56,070 nt of DNA from contig CABSNU010000012.1 of assembly GCA_902479135.1 (NCBI GenBank), positions 1 to 56,070 on the forward strand, given 5' to 3'. Below the pieces are notes generated by a model that had not been told where the DNA came from, ran no database searches, and saw only the letters and a program-made list of their open reading frames with translations. The first letter of the stretch is position 1; each line of letters starts with the position of its first letter. Positions 24,446 to 32,247 of the stretch are shown here, in pieces. The translations under genes and the position numbers were made by a program. Source of the DNA: an uncultured Collinsella sp. (GTDB taxonomy: Bacteria > Actinomycetota > Coriobacteriia > Coriobacteriales > Coriobacteriaceae).

Positions 24446-24856
24446 ATGAAGCAAACGCAGGCAACCCGCCGTCTGGGCGAGCAGCTTCGCGAGAAGCTCG
24501 GTTATATCCTGCTCTTTGAGGTTTCCGATCCGCGTCTCGACCTGGTCACCCTGACCGCGGTCGAGGTCGCGGTGGACCGTTCGTTCGCGCGTGTGTACGT
24601 GTCGTGCGACGCGAGCCGCTACGACGAGGTCATGGAGGCGCTTGCCAGCGCCAAGGGCCGCATCCGTAGCCTGTTGGCCCGCTCGCTCGATTGGCGCGTC
24701 ACGCCCGAGCTCGATTTTCGCATCGATCGCTCGACCGATGAGGCCGAGCGCATCACGCGCGCGCTGGAAAACGTTCCCGCTACGCTTGCGATCGAAAAGG
24801 ACGAGGACGGCTATCCAATTGCGGATGCCGCCCAGGAGGCAGCTTTAGATGAGTAA
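24446..24856 (+). CDS. rbfA: Ribosome-binding factor A
   Basis: 136 residues from ATG 24446, 11 bp after infB. RbfA is a KH-like cold-shock protein that assists 16S rRNA 5' end maturation. Visible features are RRLGEQLREKLGYILLFEVSDPRLDLVTLTAVEV and VYVSCD (quoted in part), then IRSLLARSLDWRVTPEL and the family pattern LDFRIDRSTDEAERI. Length is normal with a short acidic tail. It overlaps nrnA by 8 bp, consistent with one operon. Confidence 0.94.
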   Translation: MKQTQATRRLGEQLREKLGYILLFEVSDPRLDLVTLTAVEVAVDRSFARVYVSCDASRYDEVMEALASAKGRIRSLLARSLDWRVTPELDFRIDRSTDEAERITRALENVPATLAIEKDEDGYPIADAAQEAALDE

Positions 24857-25892
24857 TTCCGCCGACCTCGCATCGTGCGAGTCTGCAGATATTCAGCGAC
24901 GCATCCTCGAGCTCATCGAGGGTGCGTCCTCCATTGCGATTTCGGGACATACGTCTCCCGATGGTGACGCCCTGGGCTCCGTGCTGGGTCTGGGCCTCTC
25001 GCTTATGAAGTTTTTCCCCAACAAGGACATTGCCCTGCTGCTGGCAGACGATGACCCGGTTCCGCGTATTTACCGCTTTATGGAGGGCGCCGACCGTCTG
25101 GTGCCGGCATCTACGTATACCGGCAATCCGGACCTGTTCATCTCGGTGGACGTGCCGGTCGTCGAGCGTCTGAACAACTCCGCCGAGGTGCTCCGCCGCT
25201 CGTCGCATGTCGTGTGTTTCGATCACCATCCGGCGCGCGAGGAATTTGCCGAGCTGAGCCTGAGGTGCGTCGGCGCCGCGGCATGTGCCATGATCATCGA
25301 CCGCTTTTTGGACAATTGCGGCATTGTGGCTCGCGATGGTGTCGCGACCTGCCTGCTGTGCGGCCTGGTGACCGATACCGGTCGTTTTCAGTACCAAAAC
25401 GCCGATGCCACTGCGTTCCATGCCGCCTCGCGCCTGGTCGCGCACGGTGCCGACCCCGCGCGCGTTGCGCTCGAGGTCTACCAGAGCATGCGCGTAGAGT
25501 TCTTGCATCTCAAGTCCATCGTTATGGGCCGCATCAAGACCGTGGCGCACGGTCGCGTGGCGTATAGTTATGCGTATCAGAGCGACCTCGAGGCCTGCGG
25601 CGTCACTTCGGACGAGTGCGATGGCCTGGTTGATGTGGTGCGTTCGGTGATGGGCGTTGAGGTCTGTCTGTTCCTAAAGGGCATCGACGGCGATACCAAG
25701 GTGCGCGGCAACCTGCGCTCCAAAGGTGACCTCGATGTGTCCGAGATCGCTGCCAACTTTGGCGGTGGCGGGCATCATGCCGCCGCCGGCTTTTCCAACA
25801 ACGGAACGATTCGCGAGACGCTCGCCGTGGCACTTCCCATGCTGGCCGAGCTGGTAGGGGAGGATCCCGCTTCGGTGACCGTCGAGCTCTAA
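24849..25892 (+). CDS. nrnA: DHH/DHHA1 phosphoesterase, NrnA-like
   Basis: 347 residues from ATG 24849. The N-terminal DHH domain binds metal through His34, Asp38 and Asp40 (GHTSPDGDALGS) and CFDHHPA, with LVTDTGRFQY as the third acidic motif. The C-terminal DHHA1 domain has NFGGGGHHAAAGF. Members hydrolyse nanoRNAs and pAp, and some cleave cyclic dinucleotides or pApA; which of these applies cannot be told from sequence. The position between rbfA and truB is the conserved one for nrnA-type genes in Gram-positives. Confidence 0.9.
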   Translation: MSNSADLASCESADIQRRILELIEGASSIAISGHTSPDGDALGSVLGLGLSLMKFFPNKDIALLLADDDPVPRIYRFMEGADRLVPASTYTGNPDLFISVDVPVVERLNNSAEVLRRSSHVVCFDHHPAREEFAELSLRCVGAAACAMIIDRFLDNCGIVARDGVATCLLCGLVTDTGRFQYQNADATAFHAASRLVAHGADPARVALEVYQSMRVEFLHLKSIVMGRIKTVAHGRVAYSYAYQSDLEACGVTSDECDGLVDVVRSVMGVEVCLFLKGIDGDTKVRGNLRSKGDLDVSEIAANFGGGGHHAAAGFSNNGTIRETLAVALPMLAELVGEDPASVTVEL

Positions 25893-25907
25893 CTTATTGG
25901 ATGGTAC

Positions 25908-26840
25908 ATGGCTCGTCGTACGCCTTCACAATTGAATATGCTGCTCGCCGTCGATAAGCCGGTGGGCTGCACGTCCCACGACGTGGTCTCGCAGTGCCGG
26001 CGCGCCCTCCATGAGCGGCGCGTCGGCCATGCTGGCACGCTCGACCCCATGGCATCGGGTGTCATGGTGGTGGGCGTGGGCCAGGCCACTCGTCTGCTGG
26101 GCATGCTAACCCTCGACACCAAAAGTTATGTCGCCGACATTTCGTTTGGCGTCGAGACCAATACCGATGACGCGGAGGGCGAGGCCGTCCGCACGGTGCC
26201 CGTTGCCCCCGAGCTGCGCGATCTCGCTTACGCCCGTGAGCAGCTCGCCGCTATGCTTGGCCCGCAGATGCAGGTGCCGCCGGCGTTTTCGGCCATCTCG
26301 GTCAATGGCGTTCGCGCCTATAAGAGTGCTCGCGAGGGCAATGCGGTAGACTTGCCCCCGCGCCCCGTCGAGGTCTATGCCGCCGACCTGATCGCCGTGA
26401 GCGGCGAGGGCGATACGTGCGTGTGGACCGTGGCGTTTTCGGTAAGTAAGGGCACCTACATCCGTGCGCTCGCTCGCGACCTGGGCCGCGCTTGCGATAG
26501 CGCCGCGCATATTTCCGCGCTTCGCCGCACTGCCTCCGGTATTGTTTCCGTTGGCGCCTGTCATGCGGTTGAGGAGCTTTCTCCCGAGTCCGCTACCGGG
26601 TTTGCTCTAGATCCCATCGCGGCCTTAGGCGCCACGCGCGTTGATTTGCCGGGCGATCTTGCCGACGACCTGCTGTGCGGTCGCCGCATTCCCGTTGAGC
26701 GCGCGCTCGCAGCTTTCGATGCGTCGAAGGCGCCGTTTGCGCTCGTGCTCGACGGGGGGCTCAAGGCGCTTGCCCGTATTGAGGGCGGCCGCTTTGTCAT
26801 GGAGCATGTCTTTCCGCAGGCGATCGGCGGTGTTCGATGA
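25908..26840 (+). CDS. truB: tRNA pseudouridine-55 synthase
   Basis: 310 residues. ATG 25908 gives the usual family start (LLAVDKPVGCTSHDVV) though the ribosome site is weak. TruB makes pseudouridine 55 in the T-loop of tRNAs. The catalytic loop is GHAGTLDPMASG with Asp46 as nucleophile. Further motifs are KSYVADISFGVETNTDD, VPPAFSAISVNGVRAY and KGTYIRALARDLG. The protein ends with a short PUA-like region. It overlaps ribF by 4 bp (ATGA). Confidence 0.95.
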   Translation: MARRTPSQLNMLLAVDKPVGCTSHDVVSQCRRALHERRVGHAGTLDPMASGVMVVGVGQATRLLGMLTLDTKSYVADISFGVETNTDDAEGEAVRTVPVAPELRDLAYAREQLAAMLGPQMQVPPAFSAISVNGVRAYKSAREGNAVDLPPRPVEVYAADLIAVSGEGDTCVWTVAFSVSKGTYIRALARDLGRACDSAAHISALRRTASGIVSVGACHAVEELSPESATGFALDPIAALGATRVDLPGDLADDLLCGRRIPVERALAAFDASKAPFALVLDGGLKALARIEGGRFVMEHVFPQAIGGVR

Positions 26841-27844
26841 TGCTGGCCGCTCGCGAGCTCGCACGTATCTTTTTCGCGGGCGAGTCGGATGAGGCCCGTA
26901 TCGTTTCTGCCGATGCGTTTGATGGATGCGTGTCCTTGGGTGCCGCTTCGATCGCCATTGGCGTGTTCGATGGCGTGCATCGTGGACACCACGAGTTGAT
27001 CGACGCCGTCGTTCGCGATGCGCGCGCCCACGGCTGCCGCGCCGTCGTGGTCACCTTCGATCCCGATCCGGACGTTGTGGTAAGTCCTTCGCCCGCTCAA
27101 AAACTCATGACGACGGCCGACCGTCTGCATGCTTTGGCTCTGACCGGGGTCGATGCGGTCGTGGCCGTTCCTTTTACGCCTGCCGTGGCGGCACTCGATC
27201 ACGTGGGATTTCTCTCGCTGCTGTCGCGTGTGGTCGATATTCGCTCTATTCGTGTCGGCATCGACTTTAGGCTCGGTCGCGGCGGCGCTTCGGGCGTTGC
27301 CGAGATGCGCGCCTGGGGCGCCGAGCGTGGCGTTGACGTGTATGGCCACGATCTGCTCTGCGTCGACGGGCAGACCATCTGCGCCACCCGCATCCGTCAT
27401 GAGCTAGGACAGGGCCACGTGGAGCTTGCTGCCGAGCTGCTCGGCCGTCCCTATATGCTGCGCGGTGTTGTGGCAGCTGGCCGTCACGAGGGCTCCGACA
27501 TGGGCTTTCCCACGGCAAACATCCAGGTGCCCGATGGCATCCAGGTGCCTGCCGATGGCGTTTATGAGGGCCTGGTTTTGATCGACGATACCGTATGGCC
27601 CGCTGCCGTTAACGTGGGCCTGCCGCCGACGTATGCCGACGATGCCGCTTCATCGCATCTCGAGGCTAACTTAATTGGTTATACGGGCGACCTGTACGGC
27701 GCTTCCGTTTCGCTGGCGTTTACGCGCTGGCTGCGTCCCTCGCGTGTGTTCGATTCGCTGGATGAGTTGATTGCGACCGTCGAGGGTAATATCGAGGACA
27801 TTCGTCACAACTTGGGTGAGCAGGGGGTGGGCATCCGTGATTAG
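26837..27844 (+). CDS. ribF: Bifunctional riboflavin kinase / FAD synthetase
   Basis: 335 residues from ATG 26837, overlapping truB. It converts riboflavin to FMN and FMN to FAD. The N-terminal nucleotidyltransferase domain has AIGVFDGVHRGHHELI and VVVTFDPDP. The C-terminal flavokinase domain begins near residue 195 with GRPYMLRGVVAAG and contains DMGFPTANI and PADGVYEG. Length is slightly over the usual 310. No FMN riboswitch precedes it. Its 3' end overlaps dnaG by 8 bp. Confidence 0.95.
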   Translation: MMLAARELARIFFAGESDEARIVSADAFDGCVSLGAASIAIGVFDGVHRGHHELIDAVVRDARAHGCRAVVVTFDPDPDVVVSPSPAQKLMTTADRLHALALTGVDAVVAVPFTPAVAALDHVGFLSLLSRVVDIRSIRVGIDFRLGRGGASGVAEMRAWGAERGVDVYGHDLLCVDGQTICATRIRHELGQGHVELAAELLGRPYMLRGVVAAGRHEGSDMGFPTANIQVPDGIQVPADGVYEGLVLIDDTVWPAAVNVGLPPTYADDAASSHLEANLIGYTGDLYGASVSLAFTRWLRPSRVFDSLDELIATVEGNIEDIRHNLGEQGVGIRD

Positions 27845-29945
27845 CGATGAGGAAAAAGACCAGGTACGCGCTGCGTCCGACCTAGTTGCTATCGTGCAGG
27901 AAACGGTTGAGCTCAAGCCCCGCGGCCATGAGTTTTGGGGTTGCTGCCCCTTTCATGGCGAAAAGACGCCGTCCTTCCACATTATCCCTGCCACACAGGT
28001 GTGGCATTGCTTTGGCTGCGGCGAGGGTGGCGACGTCTTCACCTATATCATGAAGCGCGAGAACCTGAGCTTTCCCGAGTCAATCCGCTATTTGGCCGAT
28101 CGTGCGGGTATTGAGCTGCATGACACCGGAGATCGTCGCGAGCGCGGTACCAAGCGTGCCCGCATCTACGATCTGTGTGCCGAGACCGCCCAGTTCTACC
28201 ACACCATGCTTATGCGCGGTAAGGACGGCCGTCCACGCGAGTACTTTGCCAGCCGTGGTATGGGTGGCGACGTCTGCCGCCGCTACTGCCTGGGCTTTGC
28301 ACCGGGCCGCAACGCGCTGGTGTCGCACCTGTCCCAGGCGGGTTTTACCCCGCAGGAGATGATCGACGCCAACGTTGCCGTGAGCCGCGGGCGCGGGCAG
28401 CTTGCCGACCGCTTCTACGACCGCGTGATGTTTCCCATCTTTGACGAGCAGGGTCACAACATTGCCTTTGGCGGGCGCATCATGGGTGACGGCCAACCCA
28501 AGTACCTCAACACCGCCGAGACGAGCGTGTTCCATAAAAAGCGAAACCTCTATGGCTTTAACTGGGCCAAGGAGTTTATCGTCGCGCAGGATACGGCCAT
28601 CGTGGTGGAGGGCTATACCGATTGCATCGCCTGCTGGGAGGCGGGGATCAAAAACGTTGTCGCCACGCTGGGCACCGCGCTCACGGAGCATCACGTCAAG
28701 ACGCTCACCCGCTTTGCCAAGCGTATCGTGTATATGTTCGATGGCGATGCCGCGGGCCAGAAGGCCGCCCGTCGCGCGATTCAATTTATCGAGCAGGATT
28801 CGATGGACCTGCGCTGCGTGGTGCTGCCCGACGGCAACGACCCCATGGAGTTCATCACAGCGCATGGTGGACAGGAGCTTCAGGCGCGCATCGACGCTGC
28901 CGAGCCGCTCATGGACTTTGTCTACCGTTCGCTGCAGGAGTCGAGTGACATCACCACGCCGGGCGGTCGTGCCAAGGCGCTGGAAGATGCGCTGACGCTT
29001 ATCTATCCGCTGCGCGATAGCTATATGATCGACACATACTTTATTCAGATTGCCGATCTGCTGGGTTTGGATCTGGAGACGGTTCGCGCGAGTTCGGGTC
29101 GCGTGTTTCGCGATGTCGCCAAGCGCGAAGATGCGGAACGACGTCGTGAGCAGAACTATGAACGCCAGCGGGCGCAAGCCGAGCGCTCTGGTAGCGCGGG
29201 CGGTCGGACGTCTGGTTCGCAGGGGGCATCTCGCGGTGCTTGGGCATCGGGCGCGACGCCGCCGGTGTCCGCGCCGGTCGAAGAAGAGCCGTATGACTAC
29301 GTCCCGCTCGATGCCTACGGTGCCGCGCCCGTGGAGGTCGTCGACGACCTGCCGCCGATCGATGTGCCTGATGGTATGGGTGCTGTGCCTGTGACTGATG
29401 GTTCGGGCGCTCCGGCTGCGGCGGCGCCGATGGTTCTTACTGATCTTGAGCGCAAGTCCTTGGCAGGGGAGCGCGAGCTGTTGACGATGCTTACGAGCTA
29501 CCCCGACCTGTTCCGCACGTATGCCGACCGCATCTGCTCTATCGAGTGGGTTGACCCACGTCACGAGTCCATCGCATGGGCCGTTCTGGCAACTCCGCCG
29601 AGAACCGATCCTGCAGCCTGCATGGATGCGGCGCGCTCGGTGTGTCCCGAGGCGGCAACGCTTGTGAGTGCCGGGCGCATCTCGGCGACGAGCAAGCACC
29701 CCACCGAGACGAACATCGTGTTTATGCTTGATACGCTCGAGCTCTACACCATCAAGCGCCGTATGCGTGCCGCGCAGGCCAAGCTGCGCCAAGACCGTTC
29801 GCTCGACGATGAGGCCCGTCGCGCGCTGACCGTGCAGGCCGCGCAGGATTCGCAGCGTCAACGCGAGCTGCAAAAGTCTATCGGCGGCGTGGCGGACCCG
29901 TTCCGTTTGATCGGCCTGGAGGCCGCGGGCACCGAGCAAGCCTAG
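27837..29945 (+). CDS. dnaG: DNA primase
   Basis: 702 residues from GTG 27837 (GGGGGTGG six bases upstream; earlier in-frame codons lie inside ribF). DnaG makes RNA primers at the replication fork. The CHC2 zinc finger uses Cys37, His40, Cys58 and Cys61 (CPFHGEKTPSF and WHCFGCGEGGD). The Toprim catalytic core has VVEGYTDCIACWEAG and MFDGDAAGQKA. A Gly/Ser/Pro-rich linker (about 430-520) leads to a helical helicase-binding C-terminal domain. Length is above the usual 600 because of the linker. It ends the operon upstream of rpoD, the classic dnaG-rpoD order. Confidence 0.96.
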   Translation: MISDEEKDQVRAASDLVAIVQETVELKPRGHEFWGCCPFHGEKTPSFHIIPATQVWHCFGCGEGGDVFTYIMKRENLSFPESIRYLADRAGIELHDTGDRRERGTKRARIYDLCAETAQFYHTMLMRGKDGRPREYFASRGMGGDVCRRYCLGFAPGRNALVSHLSQAGFTPQEMIDANVAVSRGRGQLADRFYDRVMFPIFDEQGHNIAFGGRIMGDGQPKYLNTAETSVFHKKRNLYGFNWAKEFIVAQDTAIVVEGYTDCIACWEAGIKNVVATLGTALTEHHVKTLTRFAKRIVYMFDGDAAGQKAARRAIQFIEQDSMDLRCVVLPDGNDPMEFITAHGGQELQARIDAAEPLMDFVYRSLQESSDITTPGGRAKALEDALTLIYPLRDSYMIDTYFIQIADLLGLDLETVRASSGRVFRDVAKREDAERRREQNYERQRAQAERSGSAGGRTSGSQGASRGAWASGATPPVSAPVEEEPYDYVPLDAYGAAPVEVVDDLPPIDVPDGMGAVPVTDGSGAPAAAAPMVLTDLERKSLAGERELLTMLTSYPDLFRTYADRICSIEWVDPRHESIAWAVLATPPRTDPAACMDAARSVCPEAATLVSAGRISATSKHPTETNIVFMLDTLELYTIKRRMRAAQAKLRQDRSLDDEARRALTVQAAQDSQRQRELQKSIGGVADPFRLIGLEAAGTEQA

Positions 29946-30055
29946 ATGTTGTGGTCAACCAGCGTATTCTCGCCTATATCCAGTCCTTTTTTTGGGTATA
30001 GACGTCAATGTGTGTGCTAAAGTATTGAGTCCTGTGGACTATGAAGGGAGAATCT

Positions 30056-31405
30056 GTGCCAAAAAAGACTGAGAGCACGGGTACTGGGCTGGAATCCTAC
30101 GTTGCAAAGCTCATGGGCAACGGCTCAAACAGGACTTCGGTAACCGAGGACGAGATTCAGGTCGCCCTGAAGGATATCGATGTTTCTGACGAGCAGCTCA
30201 CCGCGGTGTATTCCGCGCTGCGCAACAGCGGCATCCAGATTATCTCCGCGAGCGGTAACGACGACGCCCCCATGGACGTCGACGATGACGATAACGATAC
30301 CGATACCGACGATTTTGATGACGACGACGAGCACGATTCCGGCTCGCTCGACGATCACGAGCTCAAGATGGCCCGTCAGGCCGACGCCGAGATGGGTTCT
30401 TCCAAGAGTAAGAAGAAGCGCACCGTGCGCACGTCCCGTTCACGCTCGCGCGTGCGTGGCATCGATGCCTCCACGGTGATGCTGACCGGCGATCCTGTTC
30501 GTATGTACCTCAAGGAGATCGGCAAGGTCGACCTGCTGACCGCCTCCGAAGAGGTCGATCTGGCCATGAAGATCGAGGCCGGTCTTGAGGCCACCGAGAA
30601 GCTCGAGGCCGCCGATGCCGGTGAGCTCGAGCTCACGCGTGCCGAGATGCGTCGTCTTACGCGCATTGAGAACGTCGGCCTCGAAGCTAAGCAGGCACTC
30701 ATCAGCGCAAACCTGCGTCTGGTCGTCTCCATCGCCAAGCGCTATGTCGGCCGCGGCATGCTGTTCCTTGACCTGATCCAGGAGGGTAACCTCGGTCTGA
30801 TTCGCGCCGTCGAGAAGTTCGACTACCAGAAGGGCTTCAAGTTCTCCACGTACGCCACGTGGTGGATCCGTCAGGCCATTACGCGCGCTATCGCCGACCA
30901 GGCCCGTACCATCCGTATTCCCGTGCATATGGTCGAGACTATCAACAAGCTCGTCCGCGTGCAGCGCCAGCTCCTTCAGGACCTGGGTCGCGACCCGACC
31001 CCCGAGGAGATCGGTGCCGAGATGGACATGAGCGCCGACCGCGTCCGCGAGATCCAGAAGATCTCGCAGGAGCCCGTGTCGCTTGAGACCCCCATCGGCG
31101 AGGAAGAGGATTCCCAGCTGGGCGATTTTATCGAGGACTCCCAGGCTATCGTTCCGCCCGATGCCGCCAGCTTCTCCATGCTGCAGGAGCAGCTCACTCA
31201 GGTGCTCGACTCGCTTGCCGATCGTGAGCGCAAGGTTATCGAGCTGCGCTTTGGCCTTGTCGACGGGCATCCCCGCACGCTCGAGGAAGTCGGCCGCGAG
31301 TTTGGCGTCACGCGCGAGCGTATCCGCCAGATCGAGTCCAAGACCCTGGCCAAGCTCCGCCACCCGAGCCGCTCGAGCAAGCTGAAGGACTATATCGAAA
31401 GCTAG
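30056..31405 (+). CDS. rpoD: Primary RNA polymerase sigma factor (RpoD/SigA)
   Basis: 449 residues from GTG 30056, chosen because GAAGGGAG lies five bases upstream; ATG 30041 would overlap that site. The N-terminal part is acidic (runs of Asp at about 80-105) with a basic patch KSKKKRTVRTSRSRSR. Region 1.2 is MYLKEIGKVDLLTASEE; region 2 is RLVVSIAKRYVGRGMLFLDL and GFKFSTYATWWIRQAI, for -10 recognition; region 4 ends with EVGREFGVTRERIRQIESK, for -35 recognition. It directs housekeeping transcription, consistent with the promoters seen at 19778 and 31536. The upstream promoter is not clear. Confidence 0.97.
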   Translation: MPKKTESTGTGLESYVAKLMGNGSNRTSVTEDEIQVALKDIDVSDEQLTAVYSALRNSGIQIISASGNDDAPMDVDDDDNDTDTDDFDDDDEHDSGSLDDHELKMARQADAEMGSSKSKKKRTVRTSRSRSRVRGIDASTVMLTGDPVRMYLKEIGKVDLLTASEEVDLAMKIEAGLEATEKLEAADAGELELTRAEMRRLTRIENVGLEAKQALISANLRLVVSIAKRYVGRGMLFLDLIQEGNLGLIRAVEKFDYQKGFKFSTYATWWIRQAITRAIADQARTIRIPVHMVETINKLVRVQRQLLQDLGRDPTPEEIGAEMDMSADRVREIQKISQEPVSLETPIGEEEDSQLGDFIEDSQAIVPPDAASFSMLQEQLTQVLDSLADRERKVIELRFGLVDGHPRTLEEVGREFGVTRERIRQIESKTLAKLRHPSRSSKLKDYIES

Positions 31406-31424
31406 TCAAGCAAGAGGCGCCCTC

Positions 31425-31450
31425 AAGCACATCCGTTTGGGGGTGCTTTC
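31425..31450 (+). terminator. stem-loop after rpoD
   Basis: AAGCAC (31425-31430) pairs with GTGCTT (31443-31448), followed by TTC. The T-run is short, so termination strength is uncertain; the repeat at 31454 follows at once. Confidence 0.5.
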
Positions 31451-31453
31451 ATG

Positions 31454-31509
31454 TAGTCGTTGGGGATGTTCTTGAATGACTAGTCGTTTAAGAACGTCCC
31501 CAATGACTA
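31454..31509. repeat. GGGGACGTTCTTAA repeat, 56-bp palindromic copy after rpoD
   Basis: Two inverted 29-nt units, 31454-31482 and 31481-31509, sharing the central TA. The right unit contains AAGAACGTCCCCAATGACTA. The same unit flanks the REP-type transposase 20 kb away (51678-51733 and 52683-52725). The left unit has diverged at four positions (GGGGATGTTCTTGAAT). Confidence 0.8.
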
Positions 31510-31535
31510 GGTCGGAAAAATTCTTAAAAAAGTTC

Positions 31536-31563
31536 TTGCCCTGAGCTGATTCGTCCGTATAAT
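31536..31563 (+). promoter_or_regulatory. tRNA-Asn promoter
   Basis: -35 TTGCCC (31536-31541), 16-bp spacer, perfect -10 TATAAT (31558-31563), 31 bp before the tRNA. Confidence 0.75.
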
Positions 31564-31593
31564 AAACTTCGTTGCTTGAGAGCACGCACCTAT

Positions 31594-31668
31594 TCCTCGG
31601 TAGCTCAATGGTAGAGCACGCGGCTGTTAACCGCGCTGTTGTAGGTTCGAGTCCTACCCGGGGAGCCA
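31594..31668 (+). tRNA. tRNA-Asn (GTT)
   Basis: 75 nt including an encoded CCA. Acceptor stem TCCTCGG / CCGGGGA with one T-G pair, D-arm TAGCTCAATGGTAGAGCA, anticodon stem CGCGG/CCGCG around loop CTGTTAA with anticodon GTT at 31626-31628, and T-arm with GGTTCGAGTCC. It has its own promoter and terminator. Confidence 0.97.
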
Positions 31669-31676
31669 GGTTGTAA

Positions 31677-31704
31677 AACCCGTCGCTTTTGCGGCGGGTT
31701 TTTT
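31677..31704 (+). terminator. intrinsic terminator after tRNA-Asn
   Basis: Stem AACCCGTCGC / GCGGCGGGTT (one G-T pair) with loop TTTT, followed directly by TTTT. Confidence 0.9.
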
Positions 31705-31863
31705 CATGCCGCGATCGCCGTTCGTGAACGTTACCATATCAACATTTCGTGTCGAGGATGTAATCCCGAGGCCCGCCACCTCAACATGCCGCGGTCGTTG
31801 TAGAATATTGCAATGATTGCTCCCACGACATGGTGCCGCGAGCACCAAGAAAAGGAGATTCTT

Positions 31864-32220
31864 GTGTCTGAGACCATTAACGGCAGCCTGAGCGTCTCGA
31901 ACGACGTTATTGCCGATATTGCCGGTTATGCCGCGATGACGTGCTATGGCGTTGTCGGTATGGCTGAGCAGCTCCAGGGCGCCGAGAGCGTGCGCCTGCT
32001 TGCCGGTCAGCGCCTCCGCAAGGGCGTGCTTGTCTCCGCCGACGAGAACGGCCTTACGGTCGATCTTCACGTCGTGCTCGAGAACGGCGTCAACATGAAG
32101 TCCGTCTGCCACAATCTTTCGAGCTCCGTTGCCTTCACCCTGCAGGAGATCGCCCAGATCGATCCCACCAGCCTTAAGATCGGCATCCATATCGACGCGC
32201 TCAAGAGCCGTCTGAACTAG
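31864..32220 (+). CDS. Asp23/Gls24 envelope stress-response family protein
   Basis: 118 residues from GTG 31864, with AAAGGAG six bases upstream; the longer ORF from ATG 31813 lacks a site and includes that sequence. Features are ISNDVIADIAGYAAMTCYGVVGM-like start (SVSNDVIADIAGYA), the central strand GLTVDLHVVLENGVNM, and an end LKIGIHIDAL, as in Asp23/Gls24 (YloU-type). These small proteins act at the membrane in stress or envelope homeostasis; the exact role is unknown. In Gram-positives a yloU gene typically precedes the FakA-like yloV gene, as it does here (27 bp gap). Confidence 0.9.
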   Translation: MSETINGSLSVSNDVIADIAGYAAMTCYGVVGMAEQLQGAESVRLLAGQRLRKGVLVSADENGLTVDLHVVLENGVNMKSVCHNLSSSVAFTLQEIAQIDPTSLKIGIHIDALKSRLN

Positions 32221-32247
32221 CATCCGAAAACGGAGATTCAAATACCC

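Noticed and set aside
26750..26840. FMN riboswitch controlling ribF
   Set aside because: ribF starts inside the end of truB with a 4-bp overlap, leaving no leader; no RFN-like sequence seen.
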